Part shown: piece after piece, positions 1-9,615 of the stretch
How the letters are laid out: each line of letters starts with the position of its first letter
Position numbering within the stretch: the first letter of the stretch is position 1
Source of the DNA: Pseudoalteromonas lipolytica
GTDB lineage: Bacteria; Pseudomonadota; Gammaproteobacteria; Enterobacterales; Alteromonadaceae
Length of the DNA: 64,000 nucleotides
Assembly (NCBI RefSeq): GCF_900116435.1
Contig: NZ_FPAZ01000007.1
Span: 62,001 to 126,000 of the forward strand
Direction: 5' to 3'
Program-made: the position numbers and the translations under genes
Notes under the pieces: model-generated
The model's input: only the letters and a program-made list of their open reading frames with translations
Told to the model about the DNA's origin: nothing
Databases searched by the model: none

Positions 1-640
1 TTGTCAACACACGAGGCAGATCATCGGGGTGTATTACCTGCATGGCAAAAGCATCAGACTCTTTCAATTGATCTGACGTACAACCATAAATTTCTATTAC
101 TTTTGACGTTGTGAAAGGAAATGAACCGTGACCTTTTTTATCTATTACATACTGAAAAACAAGGCCCGGTAAGTTATCAGTAAATTTTTGCAGTTTGTTA
201 TGTAAAGACTCTATTTCGCACTCTTTTCGCCACTGATTGGTTATATCTATATGAACGCCAAACATCCATTCAGGCTCCCCCTCTTCATCCCATGTTTGCA
301 CTTGGCCTTTATCGAGTACTTTAATCCAGTGCCCTTTTTTGTGCTTCATTCTGACTTCGCATATATAGCGCTCAGTTTCGCCACTAAAATGGGCTTGAAG
401 GTGTCGATGCGATTTTTCGAGATCATCAGGGTGTGCATGCTCAAGCCACGTATCAATAGAGACCGGCTGTAAGTCAGCTAAACTATAACCAATAATTGTC
501 GCCCACTTTTCATTAAAAATGGTTTCACCTGTTTTTATATTCCATAGCCATATCCCCGCATCGCTACTATCAAGTATAAGCTGGGCGATGTCTATTCCGA
601 GCTTCGACTGGATCCCCTCGTATCCTTTACTAAATGCCAT
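1..640 (-). CDS. PAS-domain sensory protein, N-terminal part (runs off left edge)
   Basis: Only about 213 N-terminal codons are visible; the frame is open to base 2. The ATG at 640-638 gives MAFSKGYEGIQSKLG. Residues ~20-135 form a PAS domain with its PAC tail: 'SSDAGIWLWNIKTGE', 'HPDDLEKSHRHL' and 'EWMFGVHIDITNQW' are typical PAS_3/PAC elements. A second PAS starts at ~150 and contains 'VIHPDDLPRVL'. No membrane segment or signal peptide precedes the first PAS, so the sensor is probably cytoplasmic. The output domain (GGDEF, EAL or histidine kinase are the usual choices) lies outside the window and cannot be named. It is transcribed away from the cryptochrome gene's 3' end. Confidence 0.8.
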   Translation of the reverse strand, partial: MAFSKGYEGIQSKLGIDIAQLILDSSDAGIWLWNIKTGETIFNEKWATIIGYSLADLQPVSIDTWLEHAHPDDLEKSHRHLQAHFSGETERYICEVRMKHKKGHWIKVLDKGQVQTWDEEGEPEWMFGVHIDITNQWRKECEIESLHNKLQKFTDNLPGLVFQYVIDKKGHGSFPFTTSKVIEIYGCTSDQLKESDAFAMQVIHPDDLPRVLT

Positions 641-752
641 AGTTAACCTTTTGAGTTGGATCACGGTGAAAAAGTAAGCCTTTATTTCTATTTTAGATAA
701 CAAAATAAAAAAAGACTAAAAATGACATTTAGATTTTTGATTTAAATTAAAA

Positions 753-2069
753 TTACTCATTTAAGGGCCAATCTGCAGCATCGTATATATCAACAACACG
801 ACTCACTGTTTTATCACCTTGCCATTTGCGAATATAACACCCTGTTGGGTCATATAATGCCGTTTGCTTGTTAATGTGGAAATGACGCCCACCTCGCGGA
901 TCCACGCCAACTCCTGCAATATATTGCCAGTTACCCCAGTTCGCAGCGACATCATAGTCAATGAGCTGTTGCTCAAAGTAAGCCGCTCCAAAACGCCAGT
1001 CAACCGCTAACTCATTGACCAAACAACTGGCTGCAATTTGCCGCGAACGATTCGAAATATAGCCCGTCTCATTGAGCTCATGCATTATTGCATTTACCAG
1101 TGGAAAAGGAGTGGTTCCTTGGCACCAAGATGCAAAACGTTGACTATTAAATGTTGTTAGCGGCGCCGTTTTTTTCTGCCCTTTAAAGCGATATAGCTGT
1201 CTGCCAACATGCTTAGCATGCCACTTAAAATACTCACGCCAGAGTAATTCAAATTTAATCCAATACGTTGACTCATTCGCACCATTTATATGCTCATAAT
1301 GTTCAACCTCAGCATACACTTGTTTTGCACTAATAGACCCACCCGCAAGCCACAAACTAAACTTAGTCGTGTTACTGAAGCCGTCTAATTCATTACGTGT
1401 TTCTTTGTAGCAGGCCGGTGCGGGCGATGAAAAATAGTGCTGGCAATGTTGTTGAGCAGCAAACAAGCCACCAGACACACTTTCAGGCTCTGTCACTGCA
1501 TCTGGGATTGGTTGAGCTGGGCAAAGCTGCACTGGGTGTGGCAAACGCGAAACCGCATCACGCGGTGCAGCAATAGCCGCAGGTTCTGCTTCAACTTTTT
1601 TACGAAAAGCCGTGAAATTTTTTGGTAAATCTGCAACTGAGAACGGTAAATCAGGTGCTGTAAATAAAGTGTCTTGCTGGTAGGTTTTAATGTCAAGTTC
1701 TGGGCATAACTCAGTTATTTTTTTAAGCTGTTTTTGCTCGTAATAGCCCACTTGCTCTGTACAGACAAGCGTTGAAATACCATGTTTTTTTATACGTTCG
1801 TGAATAACCACTTCGGGCTCACCTGTGACCACATGTAAGGTTTGCCCAAGCGCCTCCACAGCGTTAGAAAAAGCCTGTAGGCTCTGTATTAAAAAACGAT
1901 ATCGATGCTTACCAACAGGCCGTTGCTGATAATTGCTTTGTTTAAACCACCTAGGCTCAATCACATAAATAAGGTCAAGTTCACCGTTAAAGTGTTCAAG
2001 TTCAGATAGTATGACGTTATCACTAATTCTTAAGTCATTTTGCAGCCAATATAAAACGCGCTTTTTCAT
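753..2069 (-). CDS. DASH-family cryptochrome (CRY-DASH photolyase)
   Basis: 438 aa, the usual length for bacterial CRY-DASH. The N-terminal alpha/beta photolyase domain (~1-135) opens with 'RVLYWLQNDLRISDN'; the stretch 'VGKHRYRFLIQSLQAF' is typical of the DASH branch. The C-terminal FAD-binding helical domain (~200-420) has 'YKETRNELDG', 'WIKFELLWREYFKWHAK', 'GYISNRSRQIAAS' and 'DYDVAANWGNWQYIAGVG'. Family members bind FAD and a folate antenna and repair cyclobutane dimers, mainly in single-stranded DNA; a signalling role is also possible. It has no signal peptide and stands alone between the PAS gene and a divergent outer-membrane protein gene. Confidence 0.9.
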   Translation of the reverse strand: MKKRVLYWLQNDLRISDNVILSELEHFNGELDLIYVIEPRWFKQSNYQQRPVGKHRYRFLIQSLQAFSNAVEALGQTLHVVTGEPEVVIHERIKKHGISTLVCTEQVGYYEQKQLKKITELCPELDIKTYQQDTLFTAPDLPFSVADLPKNFTAFRKKVEAEPAAIAAPRDAVSRLPHPVQLCPAQPIPDAVTEPESVSGGLFAAQQHCQHYFSSPAPACYKETRNELDGFSNTTKFSLWLAGGSISAKQVYAEVEHYEHINGANESTYWIKFELLWREYFKWHAKHVGRQLYRFKGQKKTAPLTTFNSQRFASWCQGTTPFPLVNAIMHELNETGYISNRSRQIAASCLVNELAVDWRFGAAYFEQQLIDYDVAANWGNWQYIAGVGVDPRGGRHFHINKQTALYDPTGCYIRKWQGDKTVSRVVDIYDAADWPLNE

Positions 2070-2313
2070 TGTTTACTCTATTAGAAATCTTAATAAATCA
2101 TACGCAAGCCAGCCTTTTACCGATTAATTTCACGCTAACGCATTATCTAAATCAAAAGTTATCAAGCTCTTACAATCTTCAACTAAGTTTCAGTTTTAGT
2201 TAAGTTTTTCTTAAGTTAGTTCTTTTATGCTTTCAAAATGAAGCGTTTTTAACGACTTAGGTTGATGTAGCATGACAACCTCATCGCTAAGTATTAAGTA
2301 GGCATAGTTCCAA

Positions 2314-3951
2314 ATGTATAAAATAACACCTGTTTTATTATTCACATGCACTGCTACAGGGACAGCTTATGCAAACGAGCCTTTAAGCTTAGATGTCGTC
2401 TGTGAGGTAAAAAGCAAACCCACTGCTGAGTTAAGCGAAGACAAAGACATCACTGTTGATAAACTCAACATTGATACACATACTATTTTTGATCCAAACG
2501 ATCCTGAAACGACCGCCCTACACCGCTTTATTAACTGGTTACACATAGATACCAAAAACAAAGTTATCAGTGAGCAAATTACCTTTAAAGAAGGTGAGCA
2601 AGTAAGTGAGCGTCAGTTACAAGAAGCAGAGCGTATTCTGCGCAATAAAAAATACTTAAGAGATGCCAAAGTTAGCTATACAAAAGATTGCCTTGTGGAT
2701 GAGCCTAAAGTTGTACAAATAGATACCTGGGATACCTGGAGTTTATTACCAACCGTTAATTTTGGGCGAAGTAGTGGCAACAATAAATACAGCTTGGGCT
2801 TTAAAGAAGAAAACTTTTTAGGGTACGGTATTCGCGCATCATTAAAGTATAAATCTGATCACGAACGCTCGGGCTTCCATTCAGTACTGCAAATGCCAGT
2901 ACCTTGGCAGCCTCATGCGACCCTCACTTTACAAGCTGATGATTACGATGACGGGCAAGTCTTTTTAGTGGATTATCATCAGCCTTTTTATCAACGCAGC
3001 AGTGACGCACTAATGCGCTACTTTGCACAATCTCAAAAGCAAAAAAGTTATATCTATCAAAATGGTATAACTCGTTCAGAGTTTTTTACTGATGAATTAA
3101 TCGCCCAGTTTGCCTATGGTGGTATTTTATCGCAAGACAGTCAGCAAACCTTCCACTGGCTTGCAGGGATTGACTACCAAGATGTCAGCTACCGCCCTTT
3201 TCAAACAGAACCTTTACTTGCAGGTCTCAACGATTACAGCATTGCTGCACCTTGGCTAGGATTGCATTGGTTAGAAGACAATTACGCTGTGTTGCACGAT
3301 ATTGACCTAATAAACCACAATGAAGACGTTAACCTAGGCTGGGAGTTAAACTCAAAGTTTGCCATCGATACGGTTAATTTGGGGCAAGGCTTTTTATTTG
3401 ATACTAACCTCACCAAAGCGTGGTTTAACAATAATGCCTTGTATCGGTTTGCCACAGGGGTCAAAGGCAATATTGGTACAGAGCTTGATGACCGCTTAGC
3501 TATTTACTCAAAAGCGCAAATGAACTATCGCTGGTCAGATTCATTTGCCTTTTATGCGCATTTAAATGGTCATTGGCAAAACCATGAGTTTGCAGATAAA
3601 CCGCTGGCTGTAGGCGGTGAAGAAGGCATGCGTGGCTTCCCTGAAAGTTACCAACATGGTACTTCAAGCGTACAAGCAACCGCTGAGCTAAGAATGTACC
3701 CAAATATCAATCTGTATCAGTTTGTAGATGTAGGCTTTGTTGGCTTTGTTGATGTAGGCCAAGCATTTGGCAGCACTGAAACTGCGAATATATCAGATTC
3801 AATGCTAACCAGTGCGGGTCTTGGTATTCGCCTATATTCATCGCGCTCAAGTAACGACAACGTTATACATATTGACTTTAGTACGCCTCTTGGCAGTTAC
3901 CAAGACGTTGATTCATGGCAAATAGGAATGTCGGTTGAAACAACTTTTTAA
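2314..3951 (+). CDS. Omp85/BamA-like outer-membrane barrel protein
   Basis: 545 aa. Residues 1-20 are a signal peptide ending near 'TAYA-NEP'. Residues ~60-135 look like a single POTRA-type unit ('[27 protein letters not shown]' region, followed by 'LRDAKVSY'). The rest is rich in alternating aromatic/polar strands, with the Omp85-like '[12 protein letters not shown]' (compare the VRGF/Y loop of BamA/TamA/FhaC) and a C-terminal Phe, the usual barrel-assembly signal. It is much shorter than BamA (about 800 aa) and has one rather than five POTRA units, so it is not the main assembly factor; it resembles the stand-alone 'surface antigen' or patatin-associated Omp85 group. No partner gene is adjacent. 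It converges on the VOC gene with a 4-base overlap of stop codons. Confidence 0.75.
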   Translation: MYKITPVLLFTCTATGTAYANEPLSLDVVCEVKSKPTAELSEDKDITVDKLNIDTHTIFDPNDPETTALHRFINWLHIDTKNKVISEQITFKEGEQVSERQLQEAERILRNKKYLRDAKVSYTKDCLVDEPKVVQIDTWDTWSLLPTVNFGRSSGNNKYSLGFKEENFLGYGIRASLKYKSDHERSGFHSVLQMPVPWQPHATLTLQADDYDDGQVFLVDYHQPFYQRSSDALMRYFAQSQKQKSYIYQNGITRSEFFTDELIAQFAYGGILSQDSQQTFHWLAGIDYQDVSYRPFQTEPLLAGLNDYSIAAPWLGLHWLEDNYAVLHDIDLINHNEDVNLGWELNSKFAIDTVNLGQGFLFDTNLTKAWFNNNALYRFATGVKGNIGTELDDRLAIYSKAQMNYRWSDSFAFYAHLNGHWQNHEFADKPLAVGGEEGMRGFPESYQHGTSSVQATAELRMYPNINLYQFVDVGFVGFVDVGQAFGSTETANISDSMLTSAGLGIRLYSSRSSNDNVIHIDFSTPLGSYQDVDSWQIGMSVETTF

Positions 3952-4421
3952 GCATCCTGCTCTTTACTCATCAACTCGCTCATTCGCTGCATCAACTCTT
4001 GCTCAGTGAGGTCTTCTTTGTGTGTGCCTATAGTCCAAATATGACCAAAAGGGTCTTCTAAGGTCCCAGCTCTGTCGCCATAAAACTGATCGTGAACTGG
4101 GCGCAGCTCTTTTGCACCCAGCGACAACGCGTTGGCAAATACAGCATCAACGTCTTCAACATACAGCATAATACTCACAGGTGTACCACCGAGCTGATGT
4201 GGAGACTTAAACTGCACATCGGGGCACATATCTGAAAGCATGATGTGGGAATCGGCAATTTTAATTTCGGCATGTGCCACGCCACCGTCTGGTAAAGGCA
4301 TTTGCATCACCAGTTCAGCAGCAAACGCTTGCTTATAGAACTCTATTGCCTTCGTGGCACCTTCAATAATCAAATAAGGCGTTACCGCATGGTAACCTTT
4401 AGGTATTGCAGATATAGCCAT
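3948..4421 (-). CDS. VOC-family (glyoxalase/PhnB-like) protein
   Basis: 157 aa, a single vicinal-oxygen-chelate domain. '[21 protein letters not shown]' and '[21 protein letters not shown]' are hallmarks of the PhnB-like subgroup; '[22 protein letters not shown]' and '[20 protein letters not shown]' form the second beta-alpha-beta-beta-beta repeat. Such proteins are often annotated as glyoxalase/bleomycin-resistance-like; the substrate cannot be deduced. The start at 4421 has an upstream GAGG-type ribosome site. The stop overlaps the stop of the convergent barrel gene by 4 bases. Confidence 0.85.
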   Translation of the reverse strand: MAISAIPKGYHAVTPYLIIEGATKAIEFYKQAFAAELVMQMPLPDGGVAHAEIKIADSHIMLSDMCPDVQFKSPHQLGGTPVSIMLYVEDVDAVFANALSLGAKELRPVHDQFYGDRAGTLEDPFGHIWTIGTHKEDLTEQELMQRMSELMSKEQDA

Positions 4422-4491
4422 ATTGAACCTCGTGTTGGAACGTGTCTTCTCTAAAGGTAGCAGTTGTTCACAAAATCACTAACTTATATAC

Positions 4492-4530
4492 AAAAACGCC
4501 CACGAACATTCATGATCGCAGGCGCTTTTT
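4492..4530 (-). terminator. Hairpin terminator after the metalloprotease gene
   Basis: Arms AAAAACGCC (4492-4500) and GGCGCTTTTT (4521-4530) pair with one bulged base. On the minus strand the hairpin is followed by a T run. It lies 16 bases past the stop of the 4546-8130 gene. Confidence 0.7.
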
Positions 4531-4545
4531 AGCAAGGTTTATTGG

Positions 4546-7500
4546 TTATTCAGGCCAGCTTTGCTCCCCGTCAACAGTAAGCATAGGATGACTAAGCGTT
4601 GTGCAATAGCCTGTCGCAGAAGAAGCAAAATAAACATCGCCCAACACCGTGTAGCCTTTGGATTTCACTTGCTGCTGTGCTTTATCTGAGGTTGCCATGC
4701 CCCACATGCTGAAGTAGTCGCTCAAATCGAGCTCTGTTACTTCTGACAACGCTATTAATAGCCAATCATTGTTACCTATGCTCTGTGCCTCCGACAGACT
4801 GTAGTTCGAAAAACCAAGCCCATCTTTTTGTGCCTGCCAATTAGCATCACTGTTATCAGCTAGATTAAAAGCCCGTTCAATAATGTGTAAGCGAGGGTAT
4901 AAATGCCAGCCGTTTTCAAGCTTATTGTATGCCTGTGCCGCCATCATAATTTGTAAGTAAATTGCATGGCTTTGTGACCACTCTGACATCGCTAACTCTT
5001 GCATATAAGCATAGGGGTTAGCCGTTTGCTGACTGGCCTGTAAGTGATTAAATAAACCTTCAAATGGCAAGTTTTGACACGACGCCGAGAATCCCGTTTC
5101 ATCTTCAAATTTAGACTTACTGTAGTAAGAGTAAAAATTGGTATTGGAGTGACCACCAAAGCCTTCGATACGGAATCGGTCTTTTTCAAGACCATGGCCT
5201 AACTCATGAATATCGCCATGCCCAGTCGGATTAAAATTCCACCCTGCGTCATACGGGTTACCCGAGCAGCCCCAGCCGCATGTGGGTTGGTCGGCATTCA
5301 TGTGCTTAACAATATCAATGGTCTGTATTTCAAGGTTGCGTGCGCTGGCAAAGTCATGAATTTCGGTAACTACATCAATACCAGGGCCTTTAAAACCCGC
5401 TAATACATGCGGGTAGTTATGAGTATAACGCTCCACGGCATGGGCAAAGTCAGAGGCAATTGGCCAGTAACCTTCGTTGATCGAAATACGCATTTTCTCA
5501 AGCTTTGAGTGTACTTCAAAACCGCCTGTTGCTACTTCGGCCCAATCGTAGTCGCCTTTTTCAAGTAGCTCAGCAAAACGTGTATCATCGCTGCTGCTTC
5601 GCCAATACGGATGCTCACCAACATTGTTAAATTCAAAGCTGACGTCTAAATCATTTTGATCGAACGCAATTTGAATTGGCCCACCATAGGGTGAGGTAAA
5701 GTACACGGTTTCATTGCTTGTCACTGGCACATGCACCGACTGCAATTTAGCAGGACGATTATAACCATTACTGCTCATATAGTGCGTTGCGCCATCACGT
5801 AAGGTATTTACAAACACCTTGGTGTTAACGGCTTGGTTGTCGGTGCGCTTTATCGAGAATGTTTGCCCGGGCAGCGCATACACACCTGTTGAGCGAAAAT
5901 GCGCTTTACTTTGCATGTTTACTGTCACGCTTTTTGGCGTTACATGGCTAAAGTCACTGCGGCTAAAATTTCCCATATCACTTTGGGTTGGGTTCACTTT
6001 ACGCACATTTAATACCGCATGATCAGCAAATAACGAACGAAAAAAAGCATTATTATCAGTACTGAGCTTATCCATCGGAAAACGCACATCTTGGCGATAA
6101 TGATCGCCAAGCAGCGCTAATAATTGATAAAAGCGATAGCCTTGCTCTGCAAAAATATCGGTTTTTGCTTGGTCAAAGCCTCTAAATAATGAGTTCACTT
6201 TAGTGGCTGCATCGCTGAATTGTTGCTGGTATTGACTATCACTCGGACAACTACGGTTATCACAGGTGCTTAAATCTACAGTGAATTCACCTGTTTTAAA
6301 GCGGTTCAATAGGGCTTTAATGGTGAGCACATCACTCGGTAGGCTGTTGCTGATTACACTTGGGTTCCATTCTGCGAGTTCTAATCGGTGCCAATAGTTA
6401 TCACCAGCAACACTGACATGGAATAACTCAAACAAGGCGTTACCCAACGCTGTTTGACTACCATCGCGCTGAACATAAATCACGGCAATATCATTCGCTA
6501 GCGCCTGCTTTACTGCTGCAACCACATTATCAATATTTAATCCTTCGCGTTCATGCTGAGAGATAATTAATATATCGGTGTCATCAGTTAAACACCCCGC
6601 TAAGGCATCGTTATCACAGCTGGCTTTCTCGTTATACCGAACTCGGTCCTTGTAATGCGTATCGAACCATTCTCTAGTGAGAATGCGGTCTTGAAAATAA
6701 TAGCTCTGATCAAGCTGTGCCATTACAAGGTTAAGAGGCTGCTCTTCAGTTACTTCTCTGCCTGCAAGCCAGCTATGGCTGTTTTTCAAAAAGCTGAGCA
6801 TTTGCTCATTAATCGTGTTGCGATACGGGTTACTGCCGAATACGAGGTAGCGGCCGCGCTGTGCATCACTGCTACCCACCACGGCGAGGTTTCTTACTTT
6901 TGCTTCATAACCTTCTTGCCAACTATTATTGGTTAACAGTACGGGCTCATTAAATGGATAAGTGGCCCTTAACAGCGTTGCATCCCATGTTGGATACCAG
7001 CTTAGTGCATCCAAGGGTGACTGTGTGTCTAAACCAAATAAACGATTTTTAATCGTTTGAAAGCGCGCTTTGTGAGTGTCAATTTCATTCAGTGCCGCAT
7101 CAAGTAATAAATCACTGTTTGGCACATCAAGGGCGTTTCCCGATGCAAGAGCTTGTGCCACATAACTTTGCACTATGTTTAACACAAATTCATAGTTCGC
7201 GTGTTCACGTGAGTCACTGGCTGTGATAGTGAACCGAAGTTCACCTACATCCTCATCGCTAGGCGTGCCCGATAAGGTATTTGTTTGCGCATTAAAGCTA
7301 AGCCATGCCGGTAAACCTGCCACCGTTAGGCTTACCTCATCATTGTCAGTGTCATTATGGGTAAGCGTTAAACTAAATGCGTTTTCTGCACGCGCCTCTG
7401 CGGCGAGTGGGCTGATGCTAGGCAATGAATTAGCGCGAGGAGTCACAGTAAATATTTGCTCAGCAAGCTGCGATACTTCGCCATCTGAATAACGAAAACG

Positions 7501-8130
7501 AATGAGCTGCTCGCCACGGTCAGTAAATACAGGCGTTCCCGAAAAGCGCTGAGTGTTATTATCAAAAATTAACCAATCAGGCTGTGCAACGTCACTCACT
7601 ATAATCGTATCGTTTTGTGCGTCGCTAAATGTGAGCTGATAAGCGTAGGCTTGGCCTTCATTCGCATTAGCTGGCGTTGAAGTAAGCATTGGCGATGTGT
7701 TTTCTTCCCGCGCTTTCTCCACCGTAATATCAATCAACAGCTGTGCTGATAACTGCCCATCCGATACACTAAACTCTATGTTTGAAAACACGCCTGCCTG
7801 CTCAGGTATACCGCTTATCGCCCCCGTTGCTTTATCAAAATTGACCCAATTAGGTAAGTTGCTCACCGAAACTGTGAGTGGATCATTATCTGGATCAGAC
7901 ACTTGTGGGTTAAAGTTTAGCGTATCGCCGACCTTTAACGTTTGTGACTGCCCACTGATTTGAGGTGCTTGATTTTGCGGTGTTTCAGTGACCGGAGGTG
8001 TAACGGGCGTTTCTTGTGGCTCTGAACCACCGCCACACGCCGTTACTAAAGCGAGTATTGCTGTGCTTAAAAGCGCATGCTGGTATGAAGAAAAAGGTTT
8101 GCTCATTAATCTTATATTCGATGTATACAT
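4546..8130 (-). CDS. Large M60/ImpA-like zinc metalloprotease, lipoprotein with Ig-like repeats
   Basis: 1194 aa. A type II signal peptide ends in the lipobox LVTAC followed by GGG, so the protein is predicted to be a surface or outer-membrane lipoprotein. A Pro/Thr linker leads into three Ig/cadherin-like repeats of ~85 aa (about 50-135, 144-230, 233-318), each with an 'NLPNWVNFD...TGAISGIP'-like core, a module commonly used for glycan or surface binding. The C-terminal half carries the catalytic motif HELGH at about residue 975 in 'GHGDIHELGHGLEKDRF', matching the HExxH of the M60-like/ImpA mucin-degrading group. These proteases cut O-glycosylated (mucin-like) proteins; the target here is unknown. 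The start could also be the in-frame ATG at 8106, which gives a more compact signal peptide; neither has a clear ribosome site. Divergent from the esterase gene. Confidence 0.82.
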   Translation of the reverse strand: MYTSNIRLMSKPFSSYQHALLSTAILALVTACGGGSEPQETPVTPPVTETPQNQAPQISGQSQTLKVGDTLNFNPQVSDPDNDPLTVSVSNLPNWVNFDKATGAISGIPEQAGVFSNIEFSVSDGQLSAQLLIDITVEKAREENTSPMLTSTPANANEGQAYAYQLTFSDAQNDTIIVSDVAQPDWLIFDNNTQRFSGTPVFTDRGEQLIRFRYSDGEVSQLAEQIFTVTPRANSLPSISPLAAEARAENAFSLTLTHNDTDNDEVSLTVAGLPAWLSFNAQTNTLSGTPSDEDVGELRFTITASDSREHANYEFVLNIVQSYVAQALASGNALDVPNSDLLLDAALNEIDTHKARFQTIKNRLFGLDTQSPLDALSWYPTWDATLLRATYPFNEPVLLTNNSWQEGYEAKVRNLAVVGSSDAQRGRYLVFGSNPYRNTINEQMLSFLKNSHSWLAGREVTEEQPLNLVMAQLDQSYYFQDRILTREWFDTHYKDRVRYNEKASCDNDALAGCLTDDTDILIISQHEREGLNIDNVVAAVKQALANDIAVIYVQRDGSQTALGNALFELFHVSVAGDNYWHRLELAEWNPSVISNSLPSDVLTIKALLNRFKTGEFTVDLSTCDNRSCPSDSQYQQQFSDAATKVNSLFRGFDQAKTDIFAEQGYRFYQLLALLGDHYRQDVRFPMDKLSTDNNAFFRSLFADHAVLNVRKVNPTQSDMGNFSRSDFSHVTPKSVTVNMQSKAHFRSTGVYALPGQTFSIKRTDNQAVNTKVFVNTLRDGATHYMSSNGYNRPAKLQSVHVPVTSNETVYFTSPYGGPIQIAFDQNDLDVSFEFNNVGEHPYWRSSSDDTRFAELLEKGDYDWAEVATGGFEVHSKLEKMRISINEGYWPIASDFAHAVERYTHNYPHVLAGFKGPGIDVVTEIHDFASARNLEIQTIDIVKHMNADQPTCGWGCSGNPYDAGWNFNPTGHGDIHELGHGLEKDRFRIEGFGGHSNTNFYSYYSKSKFEDETGFSASCQNLPFEGLFNHLQASQQTANPYAYMQELAMSEWSQSHAIYLQIMMAAQAYNKLENGWHLYPRLHIIERAFNLADNSDANWQAQKDGLGFSNYSLSEAQSIGNNDWLLIALSEVTELDLSDYFSMWGMATSDKAQQQVKSKGYTVLGDVYFASSATGYCTTLSHPMLTVDGEQSWPE

Positions 8131-8329
8131 TTTTTTAACATTATAAGGGGATGAGCCACACTATTAACTCGCACGAAAGACGTAAATTGACAACGCTATC
8201 AAAACATTTTCAAAAAATAGCCGACTCAAGTAAGTTCTGAATTTTCTGAGTGTGCGTCATGTATTAAAATAACCTTACTAGGGCTAGTATTAATGAAGGA
8301 ATAAACGAGCAATTTGAATTTGGAAAACC

Positions 8330-9154
8330 ATGAAATCTATTAGCGTGATATGTATCACTTTATTCTTTTTAATAACCAGCTATCCCACAAAAGCTGACAT
8401 TGCTATAAACGCCACCCCTTTTGACTTTGCCACAACCCTAAGCTTTAACTCTGAAGTGTTGCATCAAGTTCGCTCTATAAATGTGTATTTGCCGCAAAGC
8501 TATGAAAAAAATACAGGCAAATATTATCCGGTCATTTACTTATTAGATGGTTCTAAAAATGAAGACTTTATTCATATAGCGGGCCTGGTGCAATTTGCGA
8601 ATTTTTCATGGATCAAAATGATCCCCGACACCATTGTTGTCGGGATAAGTAATATTGATAGAAAGCACGACTTCACCACAAAAAGTAACAACCACTTTGA
8701 CCAGCAAGAACTTCCAAGCCATGGGGGGGCTGAACAATTTATCCATTTTTTACAGCATGAATTAAAACCATTAATCGCCAAAGAGTACCGTACTAACGGC
8801 ACAGAGACCCTAATAGGTCAATCTTTAGGGGGCTTGCTTGCAACTGAAATATTGTATAATCACAGTGCGTTATTCGATCATTACCTAATCATAAGCCCAA
8901 GCTTGTGGTGGGACGATGAGGCGTTATTAAAAAGCCAATTTAAACCAAATCACCCTCCTAAATCGGTGTACATTGCAGTGGGCAAAGAAGGTCATGTAAT
9001 GGAGCGAGTTGCGAAAGAATTATACAAACAACTTGCTCATTCACTTAAAGACAAAAGCCAAGTGAAATTCCAGTTTTTCTCCGAACATGAGCACGGCGAC
9101 ACATTGCATTTAGCGGTTTATGATGCCTTCAAAGACATCGACTACGCGCGTTGA
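8330..9154 (+). CDS. Secreted/periplasmic alpha/beta esterase, Fes/IroE-like
   Basis: 274 aa with an N-terminal signal peptide (cleavage near 'YPTKA-DIAI'). Putative-esterase fold: 'VNVYLPQSYEKNTGKYYPVIYLLDG' at the start, nucleophile in 'GQSLGGLLA', acid loop near 'YIAVGKEGH', and a histidine in 'HEHGDTLH'. This family includes the enterobactin esterases Fes and IroE and acyl-CoA/formylglutathione esterases; a periplasmic IroE-like member next to a FepA/CirA-like receptor suggests hydrolysis of a catecholate siderophore (inference). A run of seven G at 8723-8729 lies inside the gene. It is separated from the receptor gene by about 460 bases, so they may be separately transcribed. Confidence 0.75.
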   Translation: MKSISVICITLFFLITSYPTKADIAINATPFDFATTLSFNSEVLHQVRSINVYLPQSYEKNTGKYYPVIYLLDGSKNEDFIHIAGLVQFANFSWIKMIPDTIVVGISNIDRKHDFTTKSNNHFDQQELPSHGGAEQFIHFLQHELKPLIAKEYRTNGTETLIGQSLGGLLATEILYNHSALFDHYLIISPSLWWDDEALLKSQFKPNHPPKSVYIAVGKEGHVMERVAKELYKQLAHSLKDKSQVKFQFFSEHEHGDTLHLAVYDAFKDIDYAR

Positions 9155-9615
9155 GTCATCGCTATAATCAGCAATAATACCTGACCACTTGAACTTATAA
9201 TTTAAGCCACTTAAAACAAAGCGGCTAAAAGCATTACCATGCAAATATGGCTCTCGGTTGTTTGTTTAAGCGCAAGCACGTGCCGAGTTCAGTATGTTTT
9301 TGCCAGGCTTTGGCATCCCATGTTTTTATAAAACAATTTATAAAGGAATTTATAACTCATTAAAATTTAAACGTTTAAACAGCGTTTCGTAAGCTTATTC
9401 CCCCACTTCACTTTTTCAATTACTTTTCTGCCATTCCTTTTCTGCAATAAAAGTAATGATAGTTAATTACCCGCTGTCAGCCCCTTTTTAAATAAGCGCG
9501 TGGAAAGCTGGCTTTAAAACAAACACTCAAATGCGAATTATTCTTGATCTTATTTGTGTTTTATATACTATAACCGCCATCTTATATGGACTAACAAAAA
9601 AAATTGGGATCAACA
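9155..9615 (+). other. Intergenic region before the TonB receptor; palindrome and weak Fur-like site
   Basis: I see no gene here. A perfect 14-base palindrome TTTAAACGTTTAAA lies at 9366-9379; its central CG is the layout of LacI/GalR-family operators, but no such regulator is in the window. AATGATAGTTAATTAC at 9455-9470 matches a Fur box on one side only (AATGATA), so iron control of the receptor is plausible but weakly supported. Confidence 0.4.

Noticed and set aside
251..472. 73-codon plus-strand frame at the left edge
   Set aside because: Antisense to the PAS-domain gene, whose protein motifs are clear.
3945..3954. Overlapping convergent stops (also at 33691-33694) as a special signal
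   Set aside because: A shared TTAA gives both stop codons by chance; common between compact convergent genes.
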